From CAVPTL01 sp963708725 (GTDB lineage: Bacteria; Actinomycetota; Thermoleophilia; Gaiellales; JAICJC01), in contig CAVPTL010000008.1 in the NCBI GenBank assembly GCA_963708725.1, forward strand, positions 496,001 through 560,000: DNA of 64,000 nt. The letters run 5' to 3'. Under the pieces are notes generated by a model, which saw only the letters and a list, made by a program, of their open reading frames with translations, was not told the origin of the DNA and made no database searches. Position numbers and translations under genes: made by a program. Of this stretch, positions 45,793 to 53,962 are shown piece after piece (within the stretch, counting starts at the first letter, position 1; each line of letters begins with the position of its first letter).

Positions 45793-46690
45793 GGCGCTGC
45801 TCAGCGTTCGGCCCGACGAGCGGGCTCATCAGGGGTAGCGCGTGTACGCGCGGCTTCTCGGTGGAGGCCTCAGCGGCGGCCTCGCCGGATTCGACGGCCT
45901 CGACCTCGGGAGCCAGCGCCATCAGCAGCTGATCGCGCAGCTCGGAGGCTCCCGGTCGCTTCCGGGGATCGTGATCGAGCGCTCGCGCGAGCGTGTCTGA
46001 GATCGCGATGGGGATGTCGGGGCGCGTCTCGACCAGCGGACGGGCGCCTTCGCGCAGCTTCTCCAGGAGATCGGGGAGTGTGCGCGCCTTGAAGGGGTTT
46101 CGCCCGGCCAGGTGGGAGTACAGCGTCAGGGCGGCGGCCCACACGTCGGTTGCGCCCGACGCGCGCTCGCCCGCCGCTTGCTCGGGGGCCATGTAGGAGA
46201 GCGTGCCCATCAACCGCTCCTCGAGAGTGGTCTCGAGCGCGTCGTCGTCACGCGCGATCCCAAAGTCGGTGAGACAGACCTCGCCGTCGGTCGACACCAG
46301 GATGTTGGCCGGTTTGACGTCGCGGTGGATCACCCCGCGCGAGTGCGCGTGGTCGAGTGCGTCGGCGACCGCGGCGATTGCTCGCACGGCCTGCTCGTCG
46401 GTCAGGTCGGAACGATCGAAGCGTTCTCCCACCACCAACTCGGAGATCAGGTAGGCATTGTCCTCATCAGACTCGACCCCGACCACGGTGTGGATGTTGG
46501 GGTGGGCGAGTTTCGATGCGGTGCGGGCTTCGCGCTCGGCGCGAGCCGCCAGTCCTTCGCTGCGGCGAAACACCTTGACGGCGACCGAGCGGGCGCCGCT
46601 GGCGTCATGCCCGGAATAGACCGAGCCGAACCCGCCCTTGCCGAGCATCTCCTGGAGCTCGTATTTTCCGGCCACGGTGCGACCGGACAT
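45557..46690 (-). CDS. Ser/Thr protein kinase, likely frameshifted at its end
   Basis: The N-terminal 265 residues form a complete eukaryotic-like kinase domain: LGKGGFGSVYSG, AVKVFRR (ATP Lys), HRDVKPANIL, TDFGIAR and YMAPEQAAGE. The last 80 or so residues, after SPLVG near 45808, are Arg-rich, low in hydrophobics and overlap the membrane gene; they look like a shifted frame. One base removed there gives a continuous kinase plus multi-spanning membrane protein. The ATG at 46690 gives a normal kinase start; a GTG at 46726 is possible. Its place upstream of fhaA is where pknA-like kinases occur in relatives, but it has no PASTA domain. Confidence 0.8.
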   Translation of the reverse strand: MSGRTVAGKYELQEMLGKGGFGSVYSGHDASGARSVAVKVFRRSEGLAARAEREARTASKLAHPNIHTVVGVESDEDNAYLISELVVGERFDRSDLTDEQAVRAIAAVADALDHAHSRGVIHRDVKPANILVSTDGEVCLTDFGIARDDDALETTLEERLMGTLSYMAPEQAAGERASGATDVWAAALTLYSHLAGRNPFKARTLPDLLEKLREGARPLVETRPDIPIAISDTLARALDHDPRKRPGASELRDQLLMALAPEVEAVESGEAAAEASTEKPRVHALPLMSPLVGPNAEQRRGGNHDAVRADRLPVLSDAMDAATRGRACARGLVSAADRPHHRRGDVRAGVLEPGGGGRTVVDRHGRHVDLDGARLGP

Positions 46691-46798
46691 ATCGGATCCG
46701 GGGTCAAGCTGAGCAGGTTGCGCCACGCCGCAGGGATTGGCGGCACGCGGCCGGAGTCCTGCAAATCCCTGTCCGTGGAGCGTGGTAGTGTGAGTTTC

Positions 46799-47989
46799 GT
46801 GCCTCCTGAAGACTTCTTCGACGAGGACTGGGAGGAGCCGAGCAAGACCCAGGAAACGGCCGCCACTCGACCCTCGAGTGGTGCTCCCCCCACCGGTCCC
46901 GGCGCCCCCAACCCACCGCCAACCGGGCGGTCACGTCCGCGGCTTCGAACAGGTGGCGGCGGTCGCCCACCCCGCTCGGGTCAATCGCTCGAATACGGAC
47001 GGCTGGCGCTGCTGGGCGGCGGGATCGTGCTCGTGCTGCTGGTCGGGTGGCTGCTGGTAAGTCAGTTCGGCGGAAGCTCCGTGCCCCCGTCGCAAAAGTA
47101 TTTCAACTCACTCGGCCCCATCATCAAGAGCTCGAATGCCGCCGGTGTCGAGTTCCACCAGCTGATGCTGCGGCCTCAGACGCCGGTCACGAAGTTCAAG
47201 GAGGGGCTCAACTCCCAGCTCACCCAATCGCAGGCGGCGGTGACCAACGCCAGCGCGCTCAAGCCTCCCAAGCAGCTCGCCCCTGTGCAGCCGTTCCTGT
47301 TGCAAGCCCTCCAGTACCGGGTAAATGGGCTGACGTGCCTGCTCAAGAACGCCGACGCTGCCTACGCGGCCCACACCCAGATCGGGGCGGGCACCGCGAT
47401 GGCGCAATGTACGCAGAAGCTGCTCGCCTCCGACGTGATCTACGCCGACTCGTTCTCGGGCGCGGCGACAGTGATCCTCAAGTCCGACAACACGGTCGCC
47501 CAGCCGCCGACGTCGCGGTTCCTGGCTCCGAGCGACACCAACCTGGTGCTCCCCACCGGATTCGGCGAGGCGATCCAGCGCTTGTCCAAGCCGCCCACCG
47601 GTCTGCACGGCACCGAGGTCGGTCGCATCACCGCGCTGCCGTCGGGCAAGGTGCTTCAGGGTGCCGGACCGACCCAGGTGCAGGAGTCGAGTGACCTGTC
47701 GTTCCAGGTGAACGTGATCAACAAGGGGAACTTCGAAGAGGTGCAGATCCCGGTCGACTTCGTGATGACCCATCCGGGTGCCAAGACGATCAAGAAGACC
47801 GAGATCATTCCCGAGGTCGCCGCGCACAAGAAGACGCAGGTGACGTTCACCGACATCTTCGACAGTTCCAACATCCCGCAGTACAACCAGCCATACACGA
47901 TCACGGTCACTGTGCATAAGGTTCCGGGTGAAACCCGCCTCGACAACAACCACACGACCACCAAAGTCACCTTCCTGGCACCGAAATGA
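46799..47989 (+). CDS. Single-pass membrane protein with extracytoplasmic beta domain
   Basis: This 396-residue protein has an acidic, Pro-rich cytoplasmic N-terminus (PPEDFFDEDWEEP), a membrane helix (about 78-97, LALLGGGIVLVLLVGWLLV), a helical extracytoplasmic region and a C-terminal CARDB-like beta domain. The latter is visible as DLSFQVNVINKGNFEEVQIPV and TITVTVHKVPGETRLDNNH. No enzyme motif is seen. The GTG at 46799 is chosen because a TAGTGT box ends seven bases before it; a GTG at 46790 with GGAG upstream is the alternative. It overlaps the DUF4446 gene by four bases and is divergent from the kinase. Confidence 0.78.
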   Translation: MPPEDFFDEDWEEPSKTQETAATRPSSGAPPTGPGAPNPPPTGRSRPRLRTGGGGRPPRSGQSLEYGRLALLGGGIVLVLLVGWLLVSQFGGSSVPPSQKYFNSLGPIIKSSNAAGVEFHQLMLRPQTPVTKFKEGLNSQLTQSQAAVTNASALKPPKQLAPVQPFLLQALQYRVNGLTCLLKNADAAYAAHTQIGAGTAMAQCTQKLLASDVIYADSFSGAATVILKSDNTVAQPPTSRFLAPSDTNLVLPTGFGEAIQRLSKPPTGLHGTEVGRITALPSGKVLQGAGPTQVQESSDLSFQVNVINKGNFEEVQIPVDFVMTHPGAKTIKKTEIIPEVAAHKKTQVTFTDIFDSSNIPQYNQPYTITVTVHKVPGETRLDNNHTTTKVTFLAPK

Positions 47990-48468
47990 CCCGAACTGAT
48001 ACTGCGATGTACGTGGCGATCGCCGCGGCCGCGCTCGCGGTCGTGCTTGCGATCGTCGTGATCTACCTGCTGGTGGCGGTTCGCCGTTTGCGTGCCAATC
48101 AGCGCTTGATCGTCGGCGGTGACACCCACGATCTCGTGGAGTACGCCGTTGGGCTGCTCGCCCGGGTTGAGGACTGCGAGGTTCGCTTCGGCGCGGTCGA
48201 GAGTGCAACTGGCGCCGCCATCGGGCGCATCGACGGCTGTCTGCAGCGCCGGTCGCTGCTGCGCTACGACGCACTCGAAGGGTCGGGCGGCAAGCAGTCG
48301 GCGACGATCGCGGTGACCGACGCTTCCGGGTCGGGGCTGGTGCTCTCGGCGATCCAGGGCCGCGACTACGCCCGGATCTACATCAAGGACGTTCGCGAAG
48401 GCGAGAGCGACGTCGAGCTCTCACCCGAGGAGCAGCGCGCTCTCGACGTGGCCGCCGGCGAACCCTGA
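47986..48468 (+). CDS. DUF4446-family protein
   Basis: This 160-residue protein has an N-terminal membrane helix (AIAAAALAVVLAIVVIYLLVAV), a short helical stretch and a C-terminal domain with LQRRSLLRYDALEGSGGKQSATIAVTD and SGLVLSAIQGRD. That is the DUF4446 pattern. The function is unknown; relatives are widespread in Gram-positive bacteria. Its ATG overlaps the stop of the preceding gene (ATGA), so the two membrane proteins are co-made. Confidence 0.88.
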   Translation: MTRTDTAMYVAIAAAALAVVLAIVVIYLLVAVRRLRANQRLIVGGDTHDLVEYAVGLLARVEDCEVRFGAVESATGAAIGRIDGCLQRRSLLRYDALEGSGGKQSATIAVTDASGSGLVLSAIQGRDYARIYIKDVREGESDVELSPEEQRALDVAAGEP

Positions 48469-48719
48469 CCGGTCAAGTCGAGGTGGAGATGGCGGGCGAC
48501 CGCGAGCCCACGGTGTTGGTCGACGGGGTGGGCGCTGCGGCCAGTGCGGCCACCCATGGCCACCAGTAACTCCATACGTGTGGCTCGTCGCCGGTCGAGT
48601 TTGCTGCGCCGCCGGAGCCGGAATCGGGGGTGAGTCGGTGACTATCCACGGAAACGAAGGCAGTATTCCCGAGGCCTCGGACGTCGCCCGGCGGTGAGCC
48701 AGCGTGTACGGTGGATGCC
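48469..48719. other. Intergenic stretch before the phosphate-transport genes
   Basis: A minus-strand reading of 82 codons exists here but has no ribosome site, no hydrophobic or domain pattern and no partner, so I do not call it. TACGGT at 48707-48712 ends seven bases before the ATG at 48720 and is a possible leaderless promoter. Confidence 0.4.
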
Positions 48720-49340
48720 ATGGTAAGGATTCGACTCGTCCCCCAATCGCGCGAGTTCTACGAGCTGTTCGACCGTTCAGCCCAGAACCTGGTGGCGACT
48801 TCGCGACTGCTGCTGGAGCTGCTCGAGCATTATCCCGACCGCAGCGGACTGGTGGCCGAGATCAAGGATCGTGAGCACGAGGGCGACAACGTCACCCACG
48901 AGATCGTCCAGCTGCTGCACAAGACGTTCGTCACGCCGATCGATCGCGAAGATATCTACGACCTGTGCACGGCACTCGACGACATCTGCGATTTCATGGA
49001 TGAGGTCGCCGACCAGTTGACACTGTATGGGGTTGAAGAGGTGCCGCCCGAGGCCATCGACCAGGCCGGGGTGATCCTGCGGGCCGTCGACAAGCTCGCC
49101 CAGGCCGTGGCGGGGTTGAATGGCCTCAGCGATGTCAGCGACGTCCTGGTCGAGATCCACACGCTCGAGGATGAGGGTGATCGGCTGCTGCGCAAGGCGA
49201 CGGCCAACCTGTTCTCCAACGGTCTGGATCCGCTGGTCGTGATCCGGTGGAAGGACATTCACCAGGGCCTCGAGCAGGCCGTCGATGCGTGCGAGCACGC
49301 AGCGCATGTGCTCGAGAGCGTGTATCTCAAGAACCGATGA
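48720..49340 (+). CDS. DUF47 / PhoU-like phosphate transport accessory protein
   Basis: This 206-residue all-helical protein of the DUF47 (PhoU-like) family has the paired metal-binding motifs EIKDREHEGDNVTHEI and EIHTLEDEGDRLLRKA (E-x-x-x-D patterns). It typically partners Pit phosphate transporters and is thought to restrain or regulate them. It overlaps the pit gene by ATGA. The ATG at 48720 is preferred over the GTG at 48711. Confidence 0.9.
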   Translation: MVRIRLVPQSREFYELFDRSAQNLVATSRLLLELLEHYPDRSGLVAEIKDREHEGDNVTHEIVQLLHKTFVTPIDREDIYDLCTALDDICDFMDEVADQLTLYGVEEVPPEAIDQAGVILRAVDKLAQAVAGLNGLSDVSDVLVEIHTLEDEGDRLLRKATANLFSNGLDPLVVIRWKDIHQGLEQAVDACEHAAHVLESVYLKNR

Positions 49341-50326
49341 ACGACGTGATGCTGTGGGTGGTGATCGCCTGCGCGATCGGGTTTGACTTCACCAACGGCT
49401 TTCACGACACGGCCAACGCGGTCGCCACCAGCGTCTCGACTCGCGCGCTGGCTCCTCGCACGGCGGTGTTGATCGCCGCGGTGATGAACCTCGCTGGTGC
49501 CTTTGCCTGGACAGCCGTCGCCGAGACCGTCGGTAGCGGACTTCTGAACGGGGCGGTGAGCTTGCGCGTGTTGCTTGCCGCCGTGCTTGGAGCCACGGCC
49601 TGGAACCTGATGACGTGGCGGATGGGCTTGCCGTCGTCCTCGTCGCACGCGCTGATCGGCGGGCTGGTCGGCGCGGCGGTGGCCGGTGGCGGGACCGCCG
49701 CGGTCGATTGGAGTGGAATCTGGACGAAGGTGATCATCCCGGCGGTCGAGAGCCCATTGATCGGATTCGTGCTCGCCGGGTTGGTCATGCTTGCGATCCT
49801 GTGGGGGTTCCGGCGGGTTCGGCCGGCACCCCTGACCCGTTCGTTTCGTCACCTGCAGATCGCATCGGGCAGCCTGATGGCGTTTCTCCACGGCACCAAC
49901 GACGCGCAAAAGACAATGGGCGTGATTGCATTGGCTCTCTACTCGACACACCACATCAACTCCTTCTACATCCCGTGGTACGTGAAGCTTTCGGCTGGCC
50001 TGGCGTTGGGGATCGGCACCTATGTCGGTGGTTGGCGGATCATGCGCACGATGGGCACGCGGATCACGAAGCTCGAATCGCCGCAGGGCTTTGCCGCCCA
50101 GGCGACCGCCAGCGTGGTGCTCGCGATCACGGCGAGCCAGGGGTTTCCGATCTCGACCACCCATGTGATCTCGGGGTCGGTGATGGGAGCGGGGGCGACC
50201 ACCAAACTCTCGGCCGTTCGGTGGGGTATCGCGGCCAACATCGTGGTGGCCTGGATCGTGACCCTGCCGGCGGCTGCCCTCGTCTCCGCGGCGGTGTACG
50301 GCCTGCTCGGTCCGTTCACCACCTAA
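49337..50326 (+). CDS. pit: Inorganic phosphate transporter, Pit family
   Basis: This 329-residue membrane protein with about 10 helices has both copies of the family signature, GFDFTNGFHDTANAVATSVSTRAL near the start and GSLMAFLHGTNDAQKTMGVIAL in the middle, plus GLPSSSSHALIGGLVG and PISTTHVISGSVMG. It is a proton- or sodium-coupled, low-affinity phosphate (metal-phosphate) importer. It is coupled to the DUF47 partner upstream. Confidence 0.94.
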   Translation: MNDVMLWVVIACAIGFDFTNGFHDTANAVATSVSTRALAPRTAVLIAAVMNLAGAFAWTAVAETVGSGLLNGAVSLRVLLAAVLGATAWNLMTWRMGLPSSSSHALIGGLVGAAVAGGGTAAVDWSGIWTKVIIPAVESPLIGFVLAGLVMLAILWGFRRVRPAPLTRSFRHLQIASGSLMAFLHGTNDAQKTMGVIALALYSTHHINSFYIPWYVKLSAGLALGIGTYVGGWRIMRTMGTRITKLESPQGFAAQATASVVLAITASQGFPISTTHVISGSVMGAGATTKLSAVRWGIAANIVVAWIVTLPAAALVSAAVYGLLGPFTT

Positions 50327-50401
50327 TCGCCCGAAACACGAAGTGGATTACCGCGATTCGGGGATGTCGGTTTCGTTTTCCGCTCACTACTGTTTGCGCC
50401 C

Positions 50402-52408
50402 GTGGTCACGAACGGCTCCAACCACCTCCGACCCGACGTGCGGTCCCAGCTGAATCCCCCACGGGGAGTGGCTGAGGTCGTCGCGGAGTTGTCCGCGGTG
50501 GGGCCCGACGCGTTGCCCTCCGCTGCGTGTCGTGCTCTGGCCGACGTACTTCCGCTCGACGAGGCCCGGTTCGTCACCAACATCGGGGAGGTCGGGTCGT
50601 GGGCGCGGGTTCGAGATCGCCGCCGAAGCATCCGTCGACACAGCGTGCAGACCGCTGTGTCCGGGGCAACCGAGCGGCCGTTGCAATGGCGAGACGGAAA
50701 CCAGACGCTGCTTGCAGTGCCGGTTCGCCGCAGCGGCCGTCGGTTGGCGGTGCTCCTTGGATCGGCCGCAACGACGCAGGAGTTCACCGATCGGGAAGTA
50801 CACACGGGTGAGCTCGTGGCCGCTGCGGTCGCGGCGGCCGACGGCGACTCCGAGCGCGACCGTGAAGCGACCGCGCGGCCGCTGGAGGCTGCGGTGTCGG
50901 AGATCGAGGTTGGATGGGCCACGGTCGAGGCGCTGAAAGCGGTGTTGGAGTTCGACGCGTGTCGCGTGTATCTCCCCGGTGTGGGGGACAACCGGGTTGC
51001 ACCGATCGTTCAGTGTGGGATCGGGCAGACTGCGTGCCCCGAAGCGACGACCGCCGAGGCGTGTGCGCCGGGAGTCGGTGCCGCGGGCCGGGCGATGCTG
51101 GACGGGCGATCGCGGATCATCCCCAACAGCCGTTTCGAGCCGCACGCCGCCAAGATCGTCGATGTCGTACCCGTCGACGAATCACTCTTGGTGGTCCCGG
51201 TGATGGTGCATGAGCAGCCCGTTGCGGTGATCGTGGTCGCTCGGCTTGGCGCCGACCAGATCAGTCGCGGAGATCTGGTTGAGGTCGAGCGCGTTGCCAT
51301 GCGTTCTGCCTCGGCCTTTCGGGCGGTGGGGCTGTTTCGAAAGGCAGCCGAGCAGGCCCGCGTCTCGCAGGCGTTGCTGGAGCTCGGTGAGGCACTCGGC
51401 GCCCAGACCGGCGTGGAGGGAGTCGCCGCGATGCTTGCGGCCGCCGCTGACCGGTTGATCGAGTGCGCGGCGGTGTCGGTGTGGCTGCGCGACGGCGATC
51501 AGATGCGCATAGCCTCCGCGCGCGGATACACCCCCGACGAATCCGCGCGACTCTTCGAGCAACCGATTCCGGCCGATGCTCCCCTGTTCGCCGAGGCACT
51601 CGATCGCCGCGAGGTGGTGGTGCGCCCGTTCCTCGCCGCCGAGCCGCTCGCCTCGCGACTCGATGGCACGCTCGACGGCTCGACATTCGCCGTTGTCGCG
51701 GTCGGCGAGCGCTCGGCGAATCGGGCTGCCATCGTCGTCCAGCGTGGCCCGCGCCGGGGTGCTCCGTCCCCGCTCGAACGCCAGATGCTGCATGGCATCG
51801 CGGATCAGACCTTGATCGCGCTCACAAACCGGATGCTGTATGCCGAACTCGACCAGTGGTTTCTGGCGACGGTGCAGGCACTTGCCACAGCGCTCGAGAC
51901 CAAGGACGAGTACACGGGGATGCACGCAAGCCAGCTCGAGCAACTCTGCACCACCGTCGCGTCCGAGCTTGGCCTGACCGGGGCCGAGTTGCGAAACGTG
52001 AAGCTCGGTGCGCTGCTGCACGACATCGGCAAGATCGGAATCCCGTCGCCGATCCTGAACAAGCCCGCGCCACTGACCGAGGCGGAGTGGGAGGTGATGC
52101 GGCGCCATCCTGAGCTCGGCGCTCGCATCATCGAGCCGGTCGCCGGCCTCGACGGCGCCCGCGAGCTGGTGATCGCCTGTCATGAGCACTGGGATGGGAG
52201 CGGCTATCCCAACGGCCTTGCGGGCGAGGCGATCCCACTGGGGGCGCGCATCATCCTGACCTGCGATGCCTACGACGCGATGACCTCTGATCGGGTGTAT
52301 CGCGCCGCGCTTCCGGTCTCGGAGGCGATTGTCGAACTCCAGCGACACGCCGGCACACAGTTTGATCCGGCGGTGGCGGATGCAGTGGTGGCCGTCGTCG
52401 GCGAGTGA
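50402..52408 (+). CDS. GAF / HD-GYP domain signalling protein
   Basis: This 668-residue cytosolic protein has two or three GAF-like sensor regions (about 20-150, 165-320 and 330-480) and a C-terminal HD-GYP domain (about 490-665). The domain motifs are LLHDIGKIGIP (HD), a following RRHPELGARI, CHEHWDGSGYPNGLAGEAIPLGARI (HExxxGxGYP) and DAYDAMTSDR. HD-GYP domains hydrolyse cyclic di-GMP or related dinucleotides. The start is GTG with a TACTGT box eight bases upstream. It ends immediately before the glnA leader. Confidence 0.9.
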   Translation: MVTNGSNHLRPDVRSQLNPPRGVAEVVAELSAVGPDALPSAACRALADVLPLDEARFVTNIGEVGSWARVRDRRRSIRRHSVQTAVSGATERPLQWRDGNQTLLAVPVRRSGRRLAVLLGSAATTQEFTDREVHTGELVAAAVAAADGDSERDREATARPLEAAVSEIEVGWATVEALKAVLEFDACRVYLPGVGDNRVAPIVQCGIGQTACPEATTAEACAPGVGAAGRAMLDGRSRIIPNSRFEPHAAKIVDVVPVDESLLVVPVMVHEQPVAVIVVARLGADQISRGDLVEVERVAMRSASAFRAVGLFRKAAEQARVSQALLELGEALGAQTGVEGVAAMLAAAADRLIECAAVSVWLRDGDQMRIASARGYTPDESARLFEQPIPADAPLFAEALDRREVVVRPFLAAEPLASRLDGTLDGSTFAVVAVGERSANRAAIVVQRGPRRGAPSPLERQMLHGIADQTLIALTNRMLYAELDQWFLATVQALATALETKDEYTGMHASQLEQLCTTVASELGLTGAELRNVKLGALLHDIGKIGIPSPILNKPAPLTEAEWEVMRRHPELGARIIEPVAGLDGARELVIACHEHWDGSGYPNGLAGEAIPLGARIILTCDAYDAMTSDRVYRAALPVSEAIVELQRHAGTQFDPAVADAVVAVVGE

Positions 52409-52436
52409 TTTCCGGGCAGTCGTGTAAGCTTTGAGC

Positions 52437-52477
52437 GTCGATCCCAACGGCGGGGTCGGCAGAGGCAACGACGCCTC
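52437..52477 (+). promoter_or_regulatory. Tandem hexaloop RNA: candidate ANTAR-binding antiterminator in the glnA leader
   Basis: Hairpin 1 has nine pairs (52437-52445 with 52452-52460, two G-U) closing the six-base loop AACGGC. After one base, hairpin 2 has five pairs (GAGGC/GCCTC, 52462-52466 with 52473-52477) closing the loop AACGAC. Both loops have A at position 1 and G at position 4, the known signature of RNAs bound by ANTAR domains. The right arm of hairpin 2 is also part of the terminator left arm at 52471-52483, so the two structures exclude each other. A TAAGCT box at 52425-52430 would start the RNA at about 52437, exactly at hairpin 1. Confidence 0.8.
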
Positions 52478-52521
52478 CAGGTGACGGATTTCGCGATCCG
52501 CCACCTGGGGGCGTTTTTTTG
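52471..52521 (+). terminator. Intrinsic terminator of the glnA leader (attenuator)
   Basis: A 13-pair lower stem (52471-52483 with 52502-52514, one G-U), an A-C mismatch and a five-pair upper stem (CGGAT/ATCCG) cap a six-base loop. The stem is followed at once by seven T residues (52514-52520). It is the best rho-independent terminator in the window. It lies only 30 bases before the glnA start codon, so glnA is expressed only when it is bypassed. Confidence 0.9.
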
Positions 52522-52550
52522 TGCCGTAAATGCGAACAGGAGGGGCGAAA

Positions 52551-53912
52551 ATGGCGACAATCGAAGATACGCGGAACCTCGAGGCGGTTCGCGCTGAGGT
52601 CGTGCGAGAGGTGCGCGAGCGCGAGATCAAGTTCGTGCGGCTGTGGTTTACCGACGTGGTGGGACGGCTCAAGAGCTTTGCGATCACGGCGTCAGAACTC
52701 GAGGGTGCACTCGAGCGGGGGATGGGGTTCGACGGCTCATCGGTCACGGGCTTCAACGCGATCGAGGAATCCGACATGATCGCGATGCCGGATCCCACCA
52801 CCTTCAAGGTGCTGCCGTGGCAGACCGGTGAGAGCAACGTGGCGCGCATGATCTGCGACGTGCGCACACCCGACGGTGAGCCGTACGAGGCAGACTCGCG
52901 GCACGTGCTGCGAACCGCTCTGGAGCGGATGCACTCGCTCGGCTTCGACTCGTTCAAGGTCGGCCCGGAACTCGAGTACTTCTACTTCAAGATCGACGAG
53001 CAGGGCCGCCCGCACGCGCTCGACTCCGGCGGCTACTTCGAAGAGACGACGGTGGATGCCTCGGCGGACCTGCGCAAGGAGACCGTGCTGGCGCTCGAGG
53101 GGATGGGGATTCCGGTCGAGTATCTCCACCATGAGGTCGGCCCGTCACAGCACGAGATCGACGTGCGCTACGCCGAGGGTCTCGACATGGCCGATCACTG
53201 CATCACGTACCGAAATGTCGTGAAAGAGGTCGCCAAGAAGCACGGTATCCATGCGACCTTTATGCCGAAGCCGCTTTTCGGCGTCAACGGCTCGGGGATG
53301 CACACCCATCAGTCGCTCTTCATCGGCGACTCCAACGCGTTCTATGACCCGGACGACCCGTGGTTTTTGTCCGATGTGGCCAAGAGCTTCATCGCGGGCC
53401 AGCTGCGTCACGCGCGCGAGATCTCGATGCTGTTCGCGCAGTGGGTCAACAGCTACAAGCGGCTGGTGCCGGGGTATGAGGCGCCGGTGTACGTCGCGTG
53501 GTCGCGGCGCAACCGATCCGCGCTGATTCGGGTGCCGCTGTATCACCCTGGCATGGAGAAGGCGACGCGGGCAGAGATTCGCTGCCCCGATCCGTCGTGC
53601 AACCCGTATCTGGCCTTCGCCGGTCTGCTGCACGCCGGGCTGGAGGGGATCGAGAAGGGCTATGAGCTGCCCGATCCGATGGAGAGCAACCTCTATGACC
53701 TGACCGCCCCCGAGCGCGCGAGCCTCGGGATCGACTCGCTGCCCGAGTCGCTGGGTGAGGCGATCGAGGCGGCGGCGAGCTCGGAGCTCGTTGAGAAGGC
53801 ACTCGGAAGCGAGCTGCGCGATCGGCTGGTGACGCTCAAGCGCGAGGAGTGGGACGAGTACCGGGTGCAGGTAACGCCGTGGGAGTTGGAGCGATACCTC
53901 CCCACGCTGTAA
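52551..53912 (+). CDS. glnA: Glutamine synthetase, type I
   Basis: This 453-residue enzyme makes glutamine from glutamate, ammonia and ATP. Class I motifs: GFDGSSVTGF, HEVGPSQHEID, PLFGVNGSGMHTHQSL, YKRLVPGYEAPVYVAWSRRNRSALIR and the C-terminal ESNLYDLTAPE. The last contains a Tyr at the position adenylylated in enteric enzymes. The length and lack of an insertion fit the GSI-alpha type, which is usually feedback-regulated rather than adenylylated. The ATG has AGGAGGGG eight bases upstream. Its leader carries the ANTAR-type hairpins and terminator, so it is probably controlled by transcript antitermination. Confidence 0.96.
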   Translation: MATIEDTRNLEAVRAEVVREVREREIKFVRLWFTDVVGRLKSFAITASELEGALERGMGFDGSSVTGFNAIEESDMIAMPDPTTFKVLPWQTGESNVARMICDVRTPDGEPYEADSRHVLRTALERMHSLGFDSFKVGPELEYFYFKIDEQGRPHALDSGGYFEETTVDASADLRKETVLALEGMGIPVEYLHHEVGPSQHEIDVRYAEGLDMADHCITYRNVVKEVAKKHGIHATFMPKPLFGVNGSGMHTHQSLFIGDSNAFYDPDDPWFLSDVAKSFIAGQLRHAREISMLFAQWVNSYKRLVPGYEAPVYVAWSRRNRSALIRVPLYHPGMEKATRAEIRCPDPSCNPYLAFAGLLHAGLEGIEKGYELPDPMESNLYDLTAPERASLGIDSLPESLGEAIEAAASSELVEKALGSELRDRLVTLKREEWDEYRVQVTPWELERYLPTL

Positions 53913-53962
53913 GAGATCGGCGACAATCCCCGGATGGATTGTCGACTGACCAGGAGTTGCCC

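Noticed and set aside
48473..48721. 82-codon minus-strand reading frame before the DUF47 gene
   Set aside because: No ribosome site, no hydrophobic or domain pattern, and composition typical of random high-GC sequence.
52437..52521. Glutamine riboswitch (glnA RNA or downstream-peptide motif) in the glnA leader
   Set aside because: The conserved cores of those motifs are absent, whereas the paired A1/G4 hexaloops and the linked ANTAR gene fit ANTAR control.
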